Source: Agrobacterium pusense (GTDB lineage: Bacteria; Pseudomonadota; Alphaproteobacteria; Rhizobiales; Rhizobiaceae). From it: 64,000 nt of DNA. The position numbers were made by a program, and so were the translations under genes. Location of the stretch: NCBI RefSeq assembly GCF_900102105.1, contig NZ_FNBB01000001.1, forward strand, positions 620,001-684,000, written 5' to 3'. This document shows, piece by piece, positions 26,962 through 36,797 of the stretch. Positions within the stretch are counted from its first letter, which is position 1. Each line of letters opens with the position of its first letter. The notes beneath the pieces are model-generated. The model was not told the DNA's origin and did not search any database. It saw only the letters and a list, made by a program, of their open reading frames with translations.

Positions 26962-27818
26962 TACGTCACCGGTGCGAGTTCGAGGAGATGTCGCCGTGCT
27001 TCGAACAGCATGACGGCGGTTGCGATGGCGAGATTAAGGCTGTCTGCGCGACCCTGCTGGGGAATGCGCGCCAGCTGGTCGGCCTTGCCGGCAAGCTCCG
27101 GCGGAAGGCCGGATTGTTCATTGCCCATCAGGATCACGACCGGCTTGCCGGCATAATCGATCTTTCGATAATCCACAGAACCGGCAAGATGGGTGGCGAC
27201 GACGCTGACATGTGCCGATTTTTTCCAGGACAGGAATTCCTCGACCGAGGCGCGCGCAACGGGCGTGGCGAAGACCGAACCCATGGTGGCGCGTACCGTT
27301 TCCAGCGAAAATGGGTCCGTGCAGTCCCCGACCAGAATGACCCCCGAGGCACCAGCCGCGTCCGCTGTGCGGATGATGGTGCCGAGATTGCCGGGATCAC
27401 GAACCCGGTCGAGTGCGATATAGGTCTCGCCCTTTTCCGGCCGGATATCCTTCAGCGGCTTCCATTTCTGCTCGAAAATGCCGACGACCATTTGCGGATT
27501 GTCGCGGCGGGTGATCGAGGCGATGACCTTTTCGCTGACTTCGAGCACCAGCCCGCCGGATGCGACCGTCTTCACCGCCGCCTGCTCCACCAGCGGCTTG
27601 CCCTTGGCGGCCTTGGCGTAAACCAGCGTCTTTATCGTCCAGCCGAGTTCGAGGGCATCGATGACCAGCTTCAGGCCTTCCGCCATGAAAGTGCCGGTCT
27701 CCTCCCTGCCCTTTTTCTGGGTGAGCGCCTTAATGTCCTTGATGATGGGATTGGCGAGGCTGGTCACTTCCTTGACCTGACCAACCCGGCGCGTTGTATT
27801 TTCGCGCATATCCTTCAT
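26961..27818 (-). CDS. TrmH-family (SpoU) RNA 2'-O-ribose methyltransferase
   Basis: A 285-residue SPOUT methyltransferase. An N-terminal substrate-binding domain ([36 protein letters not shown]) precedes the knotted domain with the three SpoU motifs: [34 protein letters not shown] and [20 protein letters not shown]. It most likely modifies rRNA (RlmB/MRM3-like), but the target base is not readable from the sequence. It overlaps the upstream methyltransferase by 4 bases (ATGA) and lspA by 1 base, so the three form one tight operon. Confidence 0.92.
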   Translation of the reverse strand: MKDMRENTTRRVGQVKEVTSLANPIIKDIKALTQKKGREETGTFMAEGLKLVIDALELGWTIKTLVYAKAAKGKPLVEQAAVKTVASGGLVLEVSEKVIASITRRDNPQMVVGIFEQKWKPLKDIRPEKGETYIALDRVRDPGNLGTIIRTADAAGASGVILVGDCTDPFSLETVRATMGSVFATPVARASVEEFLSWKKSAHVSVVATHLAGSVDYRKIDYAGKPVVILMGNEQSGLPPELAGKADQLARIPQQGRADSLNLAIATAVMLFEARRHLLELAPVT

Positions 27819-28948
27819 TTCGGCTCCCAGCGGCTGAACAGCGATGTGGAAAGCACGCGGCCCGGCGTCTTGCCGTCCAGCCCGGCTTCACGGATGACAA
27901 GTTCGCCGGACGTGACGACGCCACCGGCGCCGCGCATGGTTTCACGCATCAGCTCATGCATTGAATAGAAGCTCGCCCTGATCGAATAGGCTGTCAGCAC
28001 CAGGCCGAGCGCCTTGGGCGACAGGATTTCCCGGCAGATGTCCAGCATCAGAGGCAGATGGTCGAACAATTGCCAGACCTCGCCGTGGGTCCCGCGGCCG
28101 AACTTCGGCGGGTCGGTGAGGATGATATCGTAGCTGTTGCCGCGGCGTTCCTCACGCTGGATGAACTTCATGGCGTCTTCGCAGATCCAGCGGATCGGCG
28201 CGTGCTCGAGCCGGGCAAGGGCCTGATTTTCCTTGGCCCAGCCGATCGCCTTTTTGGAGGCATCGACGTGGGTGACTTCAGCGCCCGCAGCCGCCGCAAC
28301 CAGCGAGGCGACGCCTGTATAACCGAACAGATTGAGCACCTTCAGCGGCCGGTCAGCCGTCTCGATGGAATGTTTCAGCCACTCCCAATGAACGATCTGC
28401 TCGGGAAAGACGCCAACATGCCGGAAAGCCGTGAAGCGGCCGAGAAAATCGACGCCCAAGAGCGACAGGGGCCAGGTTTCTCCGAGCGCTTCCTTGGGAA
28501 ACCGCCAGCGGCCCATGCCGTCCTCGTCCGTATCGCCGGTAAAGACGGCATCGGCATTCTGCCATACGCGGTCGGGGATCGAAGGTCTCCAGAGCGCCTG
28601 CGCCTCGGGACGGACGATGCGATAGTCGCCATATTGCTCGAGCTTCAGGCCGTTGCCGCTATCGATGAGGTGAAAATCACCGGCGCCGCTCGATTCCAGA
28701 ATGACGGGAACCTGTTCCGCAGGCAGTGCGCCGGTGCGCTGCATCAGTGCGCGCGCAGGAACCTGTTCGATGGCGGCGGCTACAACGGTTTTTTCCTTCG
28801 GTGCGGCCTTCTGCACGCTGCGCACCGCATCCGGCTCGCGCTTTTTCGGCGCGGCATCCGCGCGGCGCGCCGGCTTTGCGGCATGAACCTGTTTTTTCTC
28901 GTTTCCGGCTCGCGCGCGATTGCCCGGCCGGCTGTCTTTTTTCTTCAA
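27815..28948 (-). CDS. Class I SAM-dependent rRNA methyltransferase (RlmI/RlmK-like)
   Basis: 377 residues. A basic, low-complexity leader (1-60, rich in K, R and A) precedes a Rossmann methyltransferase domain with LNLFGYTGVASLVAAAAGAE (motif I) and ILTDPPKFGRG (motif IV, the RlmI/RlmK m5C/m7G type). Seen upstream is a beta region (LLGVDFLGRF). No N-terminal PUA domain of RlmI is evident. It probably modifies 23S rRNA; substrate unproven. It is first of the RNA-methyltransferase-trmH-lspA operon. Confidence 0.85.
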   Translation of the reverse strand: MKKKDSRPGNRARAGNEKKQVHAAKPARRADAAPKKREPDAVRSVQKAAPKEKTVVAAAIEQVPARALMQRTGALPAEQVPVILESSGAGDFHLIDSGNGLKLEQYGDYRIVRPEAQALWRPSIPDRVWQNADAVFTGDTDEDGMGRWRFPKEALGETWPLSLLGVDFLGRFTAFRHVGVFPEQIVHWEWLKHSIETADRPLKVLNLFGYTGVASLVAAAAGAEVTHVDASKKAIGWAKENQALARLEHAPIRWICEDAMKFIQREERRGNSYDIILTDPPKFGRGTHGEVWQLFDHLPLMLDICREILSPKALGLVLTAYSIRASFYSMHELMRETMRGAGGVVTSGELVIREAGLDGKTPGRVLSTSLFSRWEPK

Positions 28949-29041
28949 TGGAAATCTTTCCGCTTTTGCCCGCGTCTTATCGCGCCAGCAAATAACATTC
29001 CGTAGGCCGCTCGACTAGAGCCGGGACCAATGCTGGCGCCA

Positions 29042-29383
29042 TCACTTTGCCGGGAGTTGTCCCGCCTGTGGAAGCTGGCCGGCCGCGGCAGCCTTTTGAC
29101 GGTTGGCCTCGTCGTGCCAGCGAACGGCTTCCTTCGCCTCGATACGGGCGCGTTTGCGATGTTTGCCCTGAGCGAACCAGGTGGCCGCAGACCCCAGCAG
29201 TACACCAAAAATGACCGCCAGAAACAGGAAAACGAAAAATGGCGCGGTGAAGGACAGAACGCCGTCTTCCGGTCGGAAAGGGTTGAGCGCCAACGTCACG
29301 GACTGACGATTGGCAACACACAGGATGACGAGGATGATCGCCAGCGGAAGCAGGATGATGAGGTTGATGATTTTTTTTGACAT
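29042..29383 (-). CDS. LapA-domain (DUF1049) membrane protein
   Basis: A 113-residue protein with two hydrophobic helices (IINLIILLPLAIILVILCVA and FFVFLFLAVIFGVLLGSAATWF) separated by a short loop, then a basic charged tail (GKHRKRARIEAKEA). This is the LapA/YciS fold, linked to LPS assembly in E. coli; here the role is only by family. The frame opens at 29440, but ATG 29383 with GGAG 9 bases upstream is the better start. It follows ihfB by 63 bases, as in many proteobacteria (ihfB-lapA). Confidence 0.82.
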   Translation of the reverse strand: MSKKIINLIILLPLAIILVILCVANRQSVTLALNPFRPEDGVLSFTAPFFVFLFLAVIFGVLLGSAATWFAQGKHRKRARIEAKEAVRWHDEANRQKAAAAGQLPQAGQLPAK

Positions 29384-29446
29384 CCGAAAATACTCCATCG
29401 CCGCGAGGAAGGCCGGCTCCGTTTCAGTCGCCGGCGTCAAGAACGA

Positions 29447-29749
29447 TCAATCGTCCTCTTCGTCACCCATTCCGGGGTTCAGGCGTTCACGCAGTTCCTT
29501 ACCCGTCTTGAAGAAGGGCACCCATTTTTCCTCGACGAAAACCGATTCACCCGTGCGCGGGTTCCGGCCCGAGCGCGACGGACGGTTTTTCACCGAAAAC
29601 GCGCCAAAACCGCGGAGCTCAACACGATTGCCTGCCGCCAGAGCGTCGGTGATTTCATCCAGCACCGCATTGACGATGTTTTCCACGTCACGGTGATAAA
29701 GGTGCGGGTTACGCGCAGCAACGATCTGCACCAGTTCAGATTTGATCAC
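29447..29749 (-). CDS. ihfB: Integration host factor subunit beta
   Basis: A 100-residue HU/IHF-family DNA-bending protein. The start [21 protein letters not shown] and [22 protein letters not shown] (about 44-65, the DNA-intercalating beta arm) identify IHF-beta rather than HU. The acidic tail GDEEDD is typical of alphaproteobacteria. It lies 26 bases after sppA, the conserved sppA-ihfB order. IHF assists sigma-54 promoters, and rpoN is 4 kb away. Confidence 0.95.
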   Translation of the reverse strand: MIKSELVQIVAARNPHLYHRDVENIVNAVLDEITDALAAGNRVELRGFGAFSVKNRPSRSGRNPRTGESVFVEEKWVPFFKTGKELRERLNPGMGDEEDD

Positions 29750-29775
29750 GGTTGCCCCCTGAAAGAATTGGATTT

Positions 29776-30729
29776 TTAACGCGGCTCAACCTGCCAAACG
29801 GAAACAAGACCGTCAAGAAACAACTTGTCCGTACCGAGCTGGCCAGGCCCTGCGAAGGGAATTAAATCGTCATATCCCAGAAACTTCGCTATTTGCGCAA
29901 CACTGAAAAGCGCGAAAGGCGAATTGGAGGATGGCGCACGCCATTCGACAATCGGCAAATCCTTTGCCACACCGCGGGTTTCGAAATAGGTGCGAATTTC
30001 CTTTTCGCCGCCGAGCGTGTCAACCAGCCTGTTGGCAAGAGCCTGACGGCCGGTATAGATCGATCCATCAGCCAGTTTCAGCACATCCTCGCGTGGCAGT
30101 TTGCGGCGATCTGCCACAAGGTCCACAAACCAGCCATAGCTGTCCATCACCATGGCGCGGATCATCGTCTTTGCTTCTTCCGGCGCCTCGTGGAACGGTG
30201 AAGGCTCCGCCTTCATCGGCGACGACTTGATTTCCTGCAACGAGACGCCGAGCTTGTCCATCAACTGGCCAAGTTGGGGATATTGGAAGATCACGCCGAT
30301 CGAACCGGTGATCGAGGTTTCGCCGGCAACGATGACATCGCCCGCCGATGCGATCATGTAACCTGCGGAGGCAGCGAGCGTGCGCACATCCGAAACGACC
30401 GGCTTCTTTTCTGCGACCCCTCGAATGGCCTTAAAGATGCGCTCACCGCCATAGGTGGTGCCGCCTGGCGAAGAAATCGACACGATCAGCCCTTTGACAT
30501 TGTCGCTCTTGGCGATCCTGTCGAGCCGCTCGAGAAGTTCGGTATTGTCGGTGATCAGGCCAGAGACCTCGACGCGGGCAATATGGGGCTTCGCACTCTG
30601 CTGCGGTCCATCCCAGAAAAAACGGTAGAGGCCGAAGAAACCGGCAACGAGCAGAAGAACGGCGGCAATCCGCCAGAAAGTCAGCTTGCGGCGCAACCGC
30701 CTGCGATCCGCTATCGCCATATTGTCCAT
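29776..30729 (-). CDS. sppA: Signal peptide peptidase SppA, short form
   Basis: A 317-residue S49 serine protease with one N-terminal membrane anchor ([22 protein letters not shown], about 16-37). The nucleophile serine is in [15 protein letters not shown]. The general-base Lys lies in the conserved [13 protein letters not shown] region downstream. It degrades cleaved signal peptides in the membrane. The frame opens at 30918, but ATG 30729 is preceded by AGAGG at 5 bases and gives the normal membrane start; the extra upstream residues are not protein-like. It is divergent from lptC. Confidence 0.92.
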   Translation of the reverse strand: MDNMAIADRRRLRRKLTFWRIAAVLLLVAGFFGLYRFFWDGPQQSAKPHIARVEVSGLITDNTELLERLDRIAKSDNVKGLIVSISSPGGTTYGGERIFKAIRGVAEKKPVVSDVRTLAASAGYMIASAGDVIVAGETSITGSIGVIFQYPQLGQLMDKLGVSLQEIKSSPMKAEPSPFHEAPEEAKTMIRAMVMDSYGWFVDLVADRRKLPREDVLKLADGSIYTGRQALANRLVDTLGGEKEIRTYFETRGVAKDLPIVEWRAPSSNSPFALFSVAQIAKFLGYDDLIPFAGPGQLGTDKLFLDGLVSVWQVEPR

Positions 30730-30837
30730 AAAAACCTCTGTCATCCGCTCTTGCGCTTCAGGCCATATGGTTCTTCTAACGCGAAGCCGCAAGGAAACAA
30801 TAAGGAAACCAGAATTACGATAAAATTCGCATTTCCC

Positions 30838-30865
30838 TTGCACCTTTCCAGACAAAAACCATATT
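30838..30865 (+). promoter_or_regulatory. Possible sigma-70 promoter for lptC
   Basis: TTGCAC (30838-30843), 16-base spacer, CATATT (30860-30865), in the gap between divergent sppA and lptC and about 55 bases before the GTG start. The -35 matches 5/6, the -10 only 4/6, and the spacing is slightly short, so this is a modest candidate. Confidence 0.4.
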
Positions 30866-30920
30866 GGCAGGACAAAGCACTCGTGCCAAAGACATTTAGA
30901 TAGAGACACAAGCTTCAATT

Positions 30921-31628
30921 GTGCGCCTGAAAGGCGCCGAGAAGCATTCCGGACCCGCTCTTATGCTCGAAAGACTCCGCGAACCCGCGCCAGCATTTCC
31001 GCTGCCCAATGACCAGAACGGCGCTTACGGGCGTGCGCTCCGGCATTCAGCGCGTGTGAAACGGCTGAAAATCATTCTGCCGCTCGCGGCGGCAATCGTT
31101 TCGCTTGCCTTCATCGCTGTCTCGGTTATCCGAACCTGGGCGCCTGAAGAAGTCTCCCTCGAAAGCGCGAGGATAGAAGACGGCAAGATCGTGATGGAAA
31201 AACCTGCCGTTGCGGGCCGCAACGAGAAGGGAATCGATTACTCCATGAACGCCGACCGCGCCTTGCAGGACATTGCCAACCCCAATCTGATGACGCTCGA
31301 AAAGGTTCTGGCGGCGGTTCCGGTAAACGACAGTGTCGCGCAGGTGATCGCCCAGGAAGGCATTTTCGACCGCGCCACGAACAAACTAAAGATGACCGCC
31401 CCTTTTGACATCAATCTCAGCAATGGCATACAAGCGAAATTCCAGTCTGCGGAAGTCGATCTGAAGGCCGGGAAAATGAGCAGCCAGCAGCCGGTTTCAA
31501 TCAAAACAAACGACGGCTCGATTGTTGCGCAATCGATTGACATCGCCGATAATGGCAAGACAATTACATTTTCGGGGCAGGTACGGGCACGTATCGCTGC
31601 ATCCAATATCAAAAATGAAGGCAAGTGA
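30921..31628 (+). CDS. lptC: LPS export ABC transporter periplasmic protein LptC
   Basis: A 235-residue bitopic inner-membrane protein with one N-terminal helix (about 48-68, LKIILPLAAAIVSLAFIAVS) and a periplasmic OstA-like beta domain that receives LPS from LptBFG and passes it to LptA. The C-terminus, IDIADNGKTITFSGQVRARI, is typical. The frame begins at GTG 30921; ATG 30963 is an alternative that would give MLERLREPAPAF. The first of the plus-strand lptC-lptA-lptB-rpoN cluster; lptA starts 14 bases downstream. Confidence 0.88.
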   Translation: MRLKGAEKHSGPALMLERLREPAPAFPLPNDQNGAYGRALRHSARVKRLKIILPLAAAIVSLAFIAVSVIRTWAPEEVSLESARIEDGKIVMEKPAVAGRNEKGIDYSMNADRALQDIANPNLMTLEKVLAAVPVNDSVAQVIAQEGIFDRATNKLKMTAPFDINLSNGIQAKFQSAEVDLKAGKMSSQQPVSIKTNDGSIVAQSIDIADNGKTITFSGQVRARIAASNIKNEGK

Positions 31629-31641
31629 GAGCCCGGTCCAG

Positions 31642-32205
31642 ATGATGCAAATTTCCCGTCCCGTTTTCCTTGGCAAATCCGCAGGCTTAACAGCCGCAGG
31701 TCTTGTTTTTTCATGTCTTGCAACTGTGGCTTTCGCCCAGAACACCACCAGCAACATGCAGGGTGTCAAGCTTTCCGGCGATCAGCCGATTGCGATTGAA
31801 AGTGACCAGCTCGAGATTCGCGATCAGGAGCGCAAGGCATATTTTACCGGCAACGTGAAGGTTGTGCAGGGAACGACCACCCTGCAGGCCGGCAAGATGA
31901 CGGTGAATTACAAGGGCGAGGGTTCCTCTCTCACCAGTGGCGACGCCAACATCGAAAAAATCTTCGTGGACAATAATGTCTATCTGACGTCCGAAACCCA
32001 GAAGGCGACGGCCGATCACGGCGAATTCGACATGGCGGCGCAGACCTTCATTCTGACGGGCAAGCAGGTCGTGCTGTCCGAAGGCACCAATGTCTTCACC
32101 GGCTGCAAGCTCACTGTTCTGATGAATACGGGACAGGCCAAGCTCGAAAGCTGCGGCGGTCCTGTCCGGATCATGCTCGATCCGAAATCGCAGAAGAAAC
32201 AGTAG
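31642..32205 (+). CDS. lptA: LPS transport periplasmic protein LptA (OstA-like)
   Basis: A 187-residue secreted protein. The N-terminal signal peptide (MMQISRPVFLGK, then hydrophobic, ATVAFA cleavage) precedes an OstA beta-jellyroll (PIAIESDQLEIRDQERKAYFTGNV; KATADHGEFDMAAQTFILTG). It forms the periplasmic bridge for LPS between LptC and LptD. The frame is open from 31522, but residues before 31642 overlap lptC and are not signal-like; ATG 31615 is a second option. Nine bases separate it from lptB. Confidence 0.93.
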   Translation: MMQISRPVFLGKSAGLTAAGLVFSCLATVAFAQNTTSNMQGVKLSGDQPIAIESDQLEIRDQERKAYFTGNVKVVQGTTTLQAGKMTVNYKGEGSSLTSGDANIEKIFVDNNVYLTSETQKATADHGEFDMAAQTFILTGKQVVLSEGTNVFTGCKLTVLMNTGQAKLESCGGPVRIMLDPKSQKKQ

Positions 32206-32214
32206 TCTTTCCTC

Positions 32215-33024
32215 GTGAAGATACCCTCGATCTCAAAAATATTCGGCGGCGGGCGCCACCGATCCGCGGACTCCGCCTCACCGGCGGACAAGACCCCCTA
32301 TCAGGGCACGCTGATCGCGCATGGTTTGACCAAGACCTATAATACGCGTCGCGTGGTCAACGGTGTTTCGCTGGTCGTTCGTCGCGGCGAGGCTGTGGGC
32401 CTGCTCGGGCCGAACGGCGCCGGCAAAACCACCTGTTTTTATATGATAACGGGCCTGGTTCCGGTCGATACCGGCAAGATCGCCATCAACGGCAATGATG
32501 TGACCACCATGCCGATGTATCGGCGCGCCCGTCTCGGCGTCGGTTACCTGCCGCAGGAAGCCTCGATCTTCCGCGGGTTGACCGTGGAGGAGAACATCCG
32601 CGCCGTGCTGGAAGTGCACGAGCCGGACGCAGCCAAGCGCAACCGCAAGCTCGATGAGCTGCTGGAAGAATTCCATATCGCGCAGCTGCGCAAGTCGCCC
32701 GCCGTGGCGCTTTCGGGTGGCGAGCGCCGCCGTCTGGAAATCGCACGCGCGCTTGCGACAGATCCGACCTTCATGCTGCTCGACGAGCCTTTCGCGGGCG
32801 TCGATCCGATTTCGGTCAGCGACATCCAGAATCTGGTAAGGCATCTGACAGCGCGCGGCATCGGCGTTCTCGTCACTGATCATAATGTCCGAGAAACGCT
32901 TGGCCTCATCGACCGCGCTTACATCATCCATGCAGGCGAGGTGCTGACGCATGGACGTCCCGACGATATCGTCAACAATCCGGATGTGCGTCGCCTCTAT
33001 CTCGGCAATAATTTCAGCCTTTAA
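32215..33024 (+). CDS. lptB: LPS export ABC transporter ATPase LptB
   Basis: A 269-residue cytoplasmic ABC ATPase. It has Walker A GPNGAGKTTCFYMI (about 64-77), a Q-loop (YLPQEASIFRGLTVEENIRA), signature ALSGGERRRLEIARALA and Walker B FMLLDEPFAGVDP. The LptB-specific VTDHNVRETL follows. A 30-residue N-terminal extension precedes the ATPase core; the start is GTG 32215. It drives LPS extraction with LptFG, which are not in the window. A hairpin (33030-33058) follows the stop before rpoN. Confidence 0.96.
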   Translation: MKIPSISKIFGGGRHRSADSASPADKTPYQGTLIAHGLTKTYNTRRVVNGVSLVVRRGEAVGLLGPNGAGKTTCFYMITGLVPVDTGKIAINGNDVTTMPMYRRARLGVGYLPQEASIFRGLTVEENIRAVLEVHEPDAAKRNRKLDELLEEFHIAQLRKSPAVALSGGERRRLEIARALATDPTFMLLDEPFAGVDPISVSDIQNLVRHLTARGIGVLVTDHNVRETLGLIDRAYIIHAGEVLTHGRPDDIVNNPDVRRLYLGNNFSL

Positions 33025-33029
33025 GCTGT

Positions 33030-33058
33030 AGGGCGCGAAAGATTCTTCGTCGCGCCCT
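33030..33058 (+). terminator. Hairpin after lptB, possible weak terminator or attenuator
   Basis: AGGGCGCGA (33030-33038) pairs exactly with TCGCGCCCT (33050-33058) around an 11-base loop, six bases after the lptB stop. No T-tract follows, so read-through into rpoN is likely; it may instead mark an RNA processing site. Confidence 0.5.
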
Positions 33059-33177
33059 GCCCTGACGCTTGACCAAACAAAATAAAAAAGCAATTTTTGG
33101 GCCAAGTTCTGTCGTCTCGGTAAAATTTCTGGAAAATCTGGCGACGGAGAAGCTGTAAAGGGAGTTTCGCGTTCGCC

Positions 33178-34728
33178 ATGGCATTGTCTGCCAGCCTTTT
33201 GCTGCGTCAAAACCAGTCTCTCGTGATGACACCGCAACTGATGCAGTCCATCCAGCTGCTTCAGATGACGCATTTCGAGTTGACGCAGTTTATCGCGCAG
33301 GAGGTGGAACGTAATCCGCTGCTGGAAATTGCGGCAAACGATGGCGATTTGAGCAATGACATGCCGGCGGAAGCCGACAATTTCGGCGACAGCGATGGTG
33401 ACGGCGCGGGAAAATCCCCCAGCGTGACCGCGGATAGTGACGACTGGTACGGGGATCGCGCCGCCAATCTTGGCGAGCAACTCGACACGAGCTTCGAAAA
33501 CGTCTTTCCCGACGATGGCGAGCCGAGAAAGGCCGATGCGCCCGAACTGGCGAGCCAGTGGAAATCGATGCCGGGCCAGGAATCCGGCGAAAGTTACGAT
33601 CTCGATGATTTCGTCGCTGCAAAACAGAGCCTGGGCGACCATCTCAGTCAGCAATTGCCGCTCTCCATCTCTTCCCCCGAAGACAGGATGATCGCCGATG
33701 TGCTTATCGGCCAACTCGATGAGACCGGCTATATCGCCGCAGACGCTGTCGACGACGTCGCCGAGCGGCTGGGAGCGGCTCCTTCGACTGTCGAGCGGGT
33801 TCTGAAGACACTCCAAGGCTTCGATCCTCCCGGCGTATTTTCACGTTCACTGAGCGAGTGTCTGGCGATCCAGCTCGCGCAGAAGGACCGGCTCGACCCG
33901 GCCATGCGGGCTTTCATCGACAATCTCGAGCTTCTGGCGAAACGGGATTTCGCCTCCTTAAAGAAACTCTGCGGGGTCGATGAGGAAGATCTACTCGACA
34001 TGCTGGCGGAAATCCGCACGCTCAATCCACGCCCCGGTGCAGGCTACGATTCAGCGGTTTCGGAGACCATCGTTCCCGATATCATCGTTCGTCCCTCCTC
34101 TTCCGGCGGCTGGCTGGTGGAAATCAATCCCGAGACCCTGCCACGCGTGCTCATCAACCAGAGCTATTTCGCCGAAGTCTCGAAACACAAGGCTCGCGCA
34201 GGAGAGGACCAGGACTTTCTGGCTGAATGCATGCAGACCGCCCATTGGCTGACCCGCAGCCTCGACCAGCGCACCCGGACGATCATGAAGGTTGCGACGG
34301 AGATCGTGCGTCAGCAGGATGCCTTTCTCCTCAATGGCGTGGATCACCTGCGGCCGCTGAACCTGAAGACGGTTGCGGACGCCATCAAGATGCACGAATC
34401 CACCGTCAGCCGCGTGACATCAAAGAAATACATGCTGACGCCACGGGGGCTGTTCGAGCTCAAATATTTCTTCAGCGTATCGATCAGCGCTGTGGAAGGC
34501 GGTGACAGCCATTCAGCGGAAGCAGTCCGTCACCGCATCAAGGCCATGATTGCGCAGGAAGCGGCTGATGCGGTGCTTTCCGACGACGATATCGTAGACA
34601 ATCTAAAGAAGAACGGTATCGATCTTGCCCGCCGCACCGTCGCCAAATATCGGGAGGCGATGAACATCCCCTCCTCCGTGCAGCGACGCCGGGAAAAGAA
34701 GGCTCTTGCCAGGTTGTCCGCCTTCTGA
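33178..34728 (+). CDS. rpoN: RNA polymerase sigma-54 factor
   Basis: A 516-residue sigma-54. The N-terminal glutamine-rich activator-response region begins LLLRQNQSLVMTPQLMQSIQLLQM. A core-binding middle follows (about 130-330). The C-terminal helix-turn-helix (STVSRVTSKKYM) and the RpoN box ARRTVAKYRE (about 494-503) are intact. It serves nitrogen-related and other activator-dependent promoters. An acidic, variable stretch (about 50-110, rich in D, E, G and S) follows region I. Downstream hpf and ptsN make the classical rpoN cluster. Confidence 0.97.
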   Translation: MALSASLLLRQNQSLVMTPQLMQSIQLLQMTHFELTQFIAQEVERNPLLEIAANDGDLSNDMPAEADNFGDSDGDGAGKSPSVTADSDDWYGDRAANLGEQLDTSFENVFPDDGEPRKADAPELASQWKSMPGQESGESYDLDDFVAAKQSLGDHLSQQLPLSISSPEDRMIADVLIGQLDETGYIAADAVDDVAERLGAAPSTVERVLKTLQGFDPPGVFSRSLSECLAIQLAQKDRLDPAMRAFIDNLELLAKRDFASLKKLCGVDEEDLLDMLAEIRTLNPRPGAGYDSAVSETIVPDIIVRPSSSGGWLVEINPETLPRVLINQSYFAEVSKHKARAGEDQDFLAECMQTAHWLTRSLDQRTRTIMKVATEIVRQQDAFLLNGVDHLRPLNLKTVADAIKMHESTVSRVTSKKYMLTPRGLFELKYFFSVSISAVEGGDSHSAEAVRHRIKAMIAQEAADAVLSDDDIVDNLKKNGIDLARRTVAKYREAMNIPSSVQRRREKKALARLSAF

Positions 34729-34962
34729 GCGATGAACCCGATCACGTTTATGGCGGTTTTTTGCCGCACCATTGACTCTTGTCGCGGCAAGGGCTAGAAG
34801 CCCGCCGCACACGTAAGCAAGGTCATTTGTAACGGATTCATCTCCACCGTCCATGGGCGTAAAATTCGAATGAGGGCTTTTTAAGGTCTTCGAAACGCTT
34901 GGATGCGCGCGCGGCTTGACGTAAGCTGGTACTCGCAAATCACTACAAAAAGGAAAATTTCC

Positions 34963-35535
34963 ATGAGTGTGCGTGTATCTGGTAAACATATGGAGATCGG
35001 TGAATCTTTCCGTCAGCGGATTGAGGACAATATAGGTCTGGCGGTTACCAAATACTTCGATGGGGGGTATTCAGGCCAAGTGACCGTAGAGAAGTCCGGA
35101 TCGCGTTTTGCGGCCGATTGCAAGCTGCATCTCGATACGGGCGTTGTATTGCATGCGGCGGGTCAGGCGAATGATCCGCAAGCGAGCTTCGATGCCGCCG
35201 CCGAGCGGATCGAAAAGCGCCTGCGTCGCTACAAGCGCAAGCTCAAGGACCATCACAATGGTGCGAACGGCGTGTCGCAGGAAATCGCCTATACGGTGAT
35301 GGATGCTATTCCCGATGAGGACCACGAGGTCCCCGAAGATTACGCACCCACCATTGTGGCCGAGAGTTCGAAACAGATTAAGACCATGTCTGTTGCCAGT
35401 GCCGTAATGGCGCTCGACATGACCGACGAACCGGTTCTGCTGTTCCGCAGCCCGGGCAAGGAATATCTCAACATCGTCTACCGGCGTCACGACGGCAATA
35501 TCGGCTGGATCGACGCGGAAACGATCAAGAGCTGA
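34963..35535 (+). CDS. hpf: Ribosome hibernation-promoting factor, long form
   Basis: A 190-residue protein of the long HPF class. The N-terminal S30AE/YfiA domain (1-100, MSVRVSGKHMEIGESFRQRI) binds the 30S decoding site. A linker precedes a C-terminal dimerisation domain (about 130-190; YLNIVYRRHDGNIGWID) that joins two ribosomes into 100S particles. The frame opens at 34903, but ATG 34963 has AGGA 9 bases upstream. It follows rpoN by 234 bases, so it probably has its own stress-responsive promoter; no convincing box was seen. Confidence 0.94.
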   Translation: MSVRVSGKHMEIGESFRQRIEDNIGLAVTKYFDGGYSGQVTVEKSGSRFAADCKLHLDTGVVLHAAGQANDPQASFDAAAERIEKRLRRYKRKLKDHHNGANGVSQEIAYTVMDAIPDEDHEVPEDYAPTIVAESSKQIKTMSVASAVMALDMTDEPVLLFRSPGKEYLNIVYRRHDGNIGWIDAETIKS

Positions 35536-35617
35536 ACAGTCTGACAAGACGTGGAAGGCAGGACGCGAAAGTGCATCTGCCTTCCGCCTCGTCTCGATGG
35601 CATGAAGGAAAAAGAGA

Positions 35618-36079
35618 ATGGCGTTGGCAGATTTGCTGCAACAAGATGCGATTATTCCCGCCCTCAAGGTGAATTCCAAAAAGCAGCTGCTTCAGGAGCT
35701 GGCCGCAAAGGCAGCCAGAATTACCGGAGTCTCGGAACGGGAAGTGTTCGACGTCATCCTCCAGCGTGAAAAGCTCGGTTCTACCGGTGTGGGCCACGGC
35801 ATTGCCATTCCCCATGGCAAGCTCAACAGCATCCAGCAGATCACCGGTGTTTTCGCACGTCTTGAAACGCCGGTCGATTTCGAAGCGCTGGACGATCAGC
35901 CCGTTGATCTGGTTTTCCTGCTGCTGGCGCCAGAAGGTGCCGGCGCCGACCATCTGAAGGCACTTTCACGCATTGCGCGTGCCCTGCGCGACCCTGAACT
36001 GGTGGCCAAGCTGCGTGCTACAGATTCCGATACGGCGATCTACGCCTTCCTTAATCAGGAACAGGCAACGGCTGCCTGA
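35618..36079 (+). CDS. ptsN: PTS IIA-like nitrogen-regulatory protein (EIIA-Ntr)
   Basis: A 153-residue EIIA-2 domain protein. The phosphorylated His lies in GVGHGIAIPHGKL (IPHGK, about residue 66). In rhizobia EIIA-Ntr takes phosphate from NPr/EI-Ntr and controls potassium uptake, ABC transporters and nitrogen use. It is 82 bases after hpf. The pts partners ptsP and ptsO are not here. A bidirectional terminator at 36113-36139 ends the unit. Confidence 0.96.
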   Translation: MALADLLQQDAIIPALKVNSKKQLLQELAAKAARITGVSEREVFDVILQREKLGSTGVGHGIAIPHGKLNSIQQITGVFARLETPVDFEALDDQPVDLVFLLLAPEGAGADHLKALSRIARALRDPELVAKLRATDSDTAIYAFLNQEQATAA

Positions 36080-36112
36080 CGGCAGGCCTTCTATTCCCAG
36101 TTAATGGCAATA

Positions 36113-36139
36113 AAAAACGCGCCCTGAAGGCGCGTTTTT
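36113..36139. terminator. Bidirectional intrinsic terminator (ptsN / grpE)
   Basis: AAAAACGCGCC (36113-36123), loop CTGAA, GGCGCGTTTTT (36129-36139): a perfect 11-base inverted repeat with T-runs on both strands, between converging ptsN and grpE. Confidence 0.92.
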
Positions 36140-36161
36140 CGTTACGTCGGCACAGATGGCC

Positions 36162-36797
36162 TCAAGCGTCTTTTTCATTGACCGACGCGGTGCCCGGTTC
36201 GGCCGAGGCAGCGGTTTCCGCCTTCGGGCCGCCCTTGGAGACACCGACCATGGCGGGGCGCAGAACGCGGTCGCCAATGGTGAAACCGGCCTGAATTACC
36301 TGCAATACGGTATTGTTGGGAACCGTCGTGTTGGGAATCTCAAACATGGCCTGGTGGAAATTCGGATCGAACTTCTGGCCTTCGGCATCGATCTTCTTCA
36401 CGCCATGGCGTTCCAGCGTCGACAGCATCGAGCGCTCGGTCATTTCGACACCTTCAATCAAGCCATTCAGGCCGGCTTCGCCATTGGTCTTGAGCTCAGC
36501 GGGAATGGCCTCGAGAGCGCGGCGAAGATTGTCTGAAACCGCCAGCATGTCGCGGGCAAAAGCGGCCATGGAGTAGGTCTTGGCATCCTTTACGTCGCGT
36601 TCCGTGCGACGACGAAGATTGTCCATTTCCGCGGCAAGGCGCAGGAACTTGTCGCGCAGGTCGGCATTTTCCGCCTTGAGCGCTTCGACCGGATCGGGCT
36701 CCGCCGTTTCAGCCTGTTCTTCGCCTGCCTGAACAGGTTCGACAAACTCTTCCGCGACGTCCGCGTCAGGTCCGGGCTTTTTTGTATCGTCGGTCAT
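36162..36797 (-). CDS. grpE: Nucleotide exchange factor GrpE
   Basis: A 211-residue DnaK cochaperone. An acidic disordered N-terminus (1-45) precedes a long helix ([26 protein letters not shown]) and the beta domain with [22 protein letters not shown]. It releases ADP from DnaK. It lies 112 bases downstream of hrcA in the same direction; dnaK and dnaJ are elsewhere. No CIRCE element was found in front of it. Confidence 0.96.
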   Translation of the reverse strand: MTDDTKKPGPDADVAEEFVEPVQAGEEQAETAEPDPVEALKAENADLRDKFLRLAAEMDNLRRRTERDVKDAKTYSMAAFARDMLAVSDNLRRALEAIPAELKTNGEAGLNGLIEGVEMTERSMLSTLERHGVKKIDAEGQKFDPNFHQAMFEIPNTTVPNNTVLQVIQAGFTIGDRVLRPAMVGVSKGGPKAETAASAEPGTASVNEKDA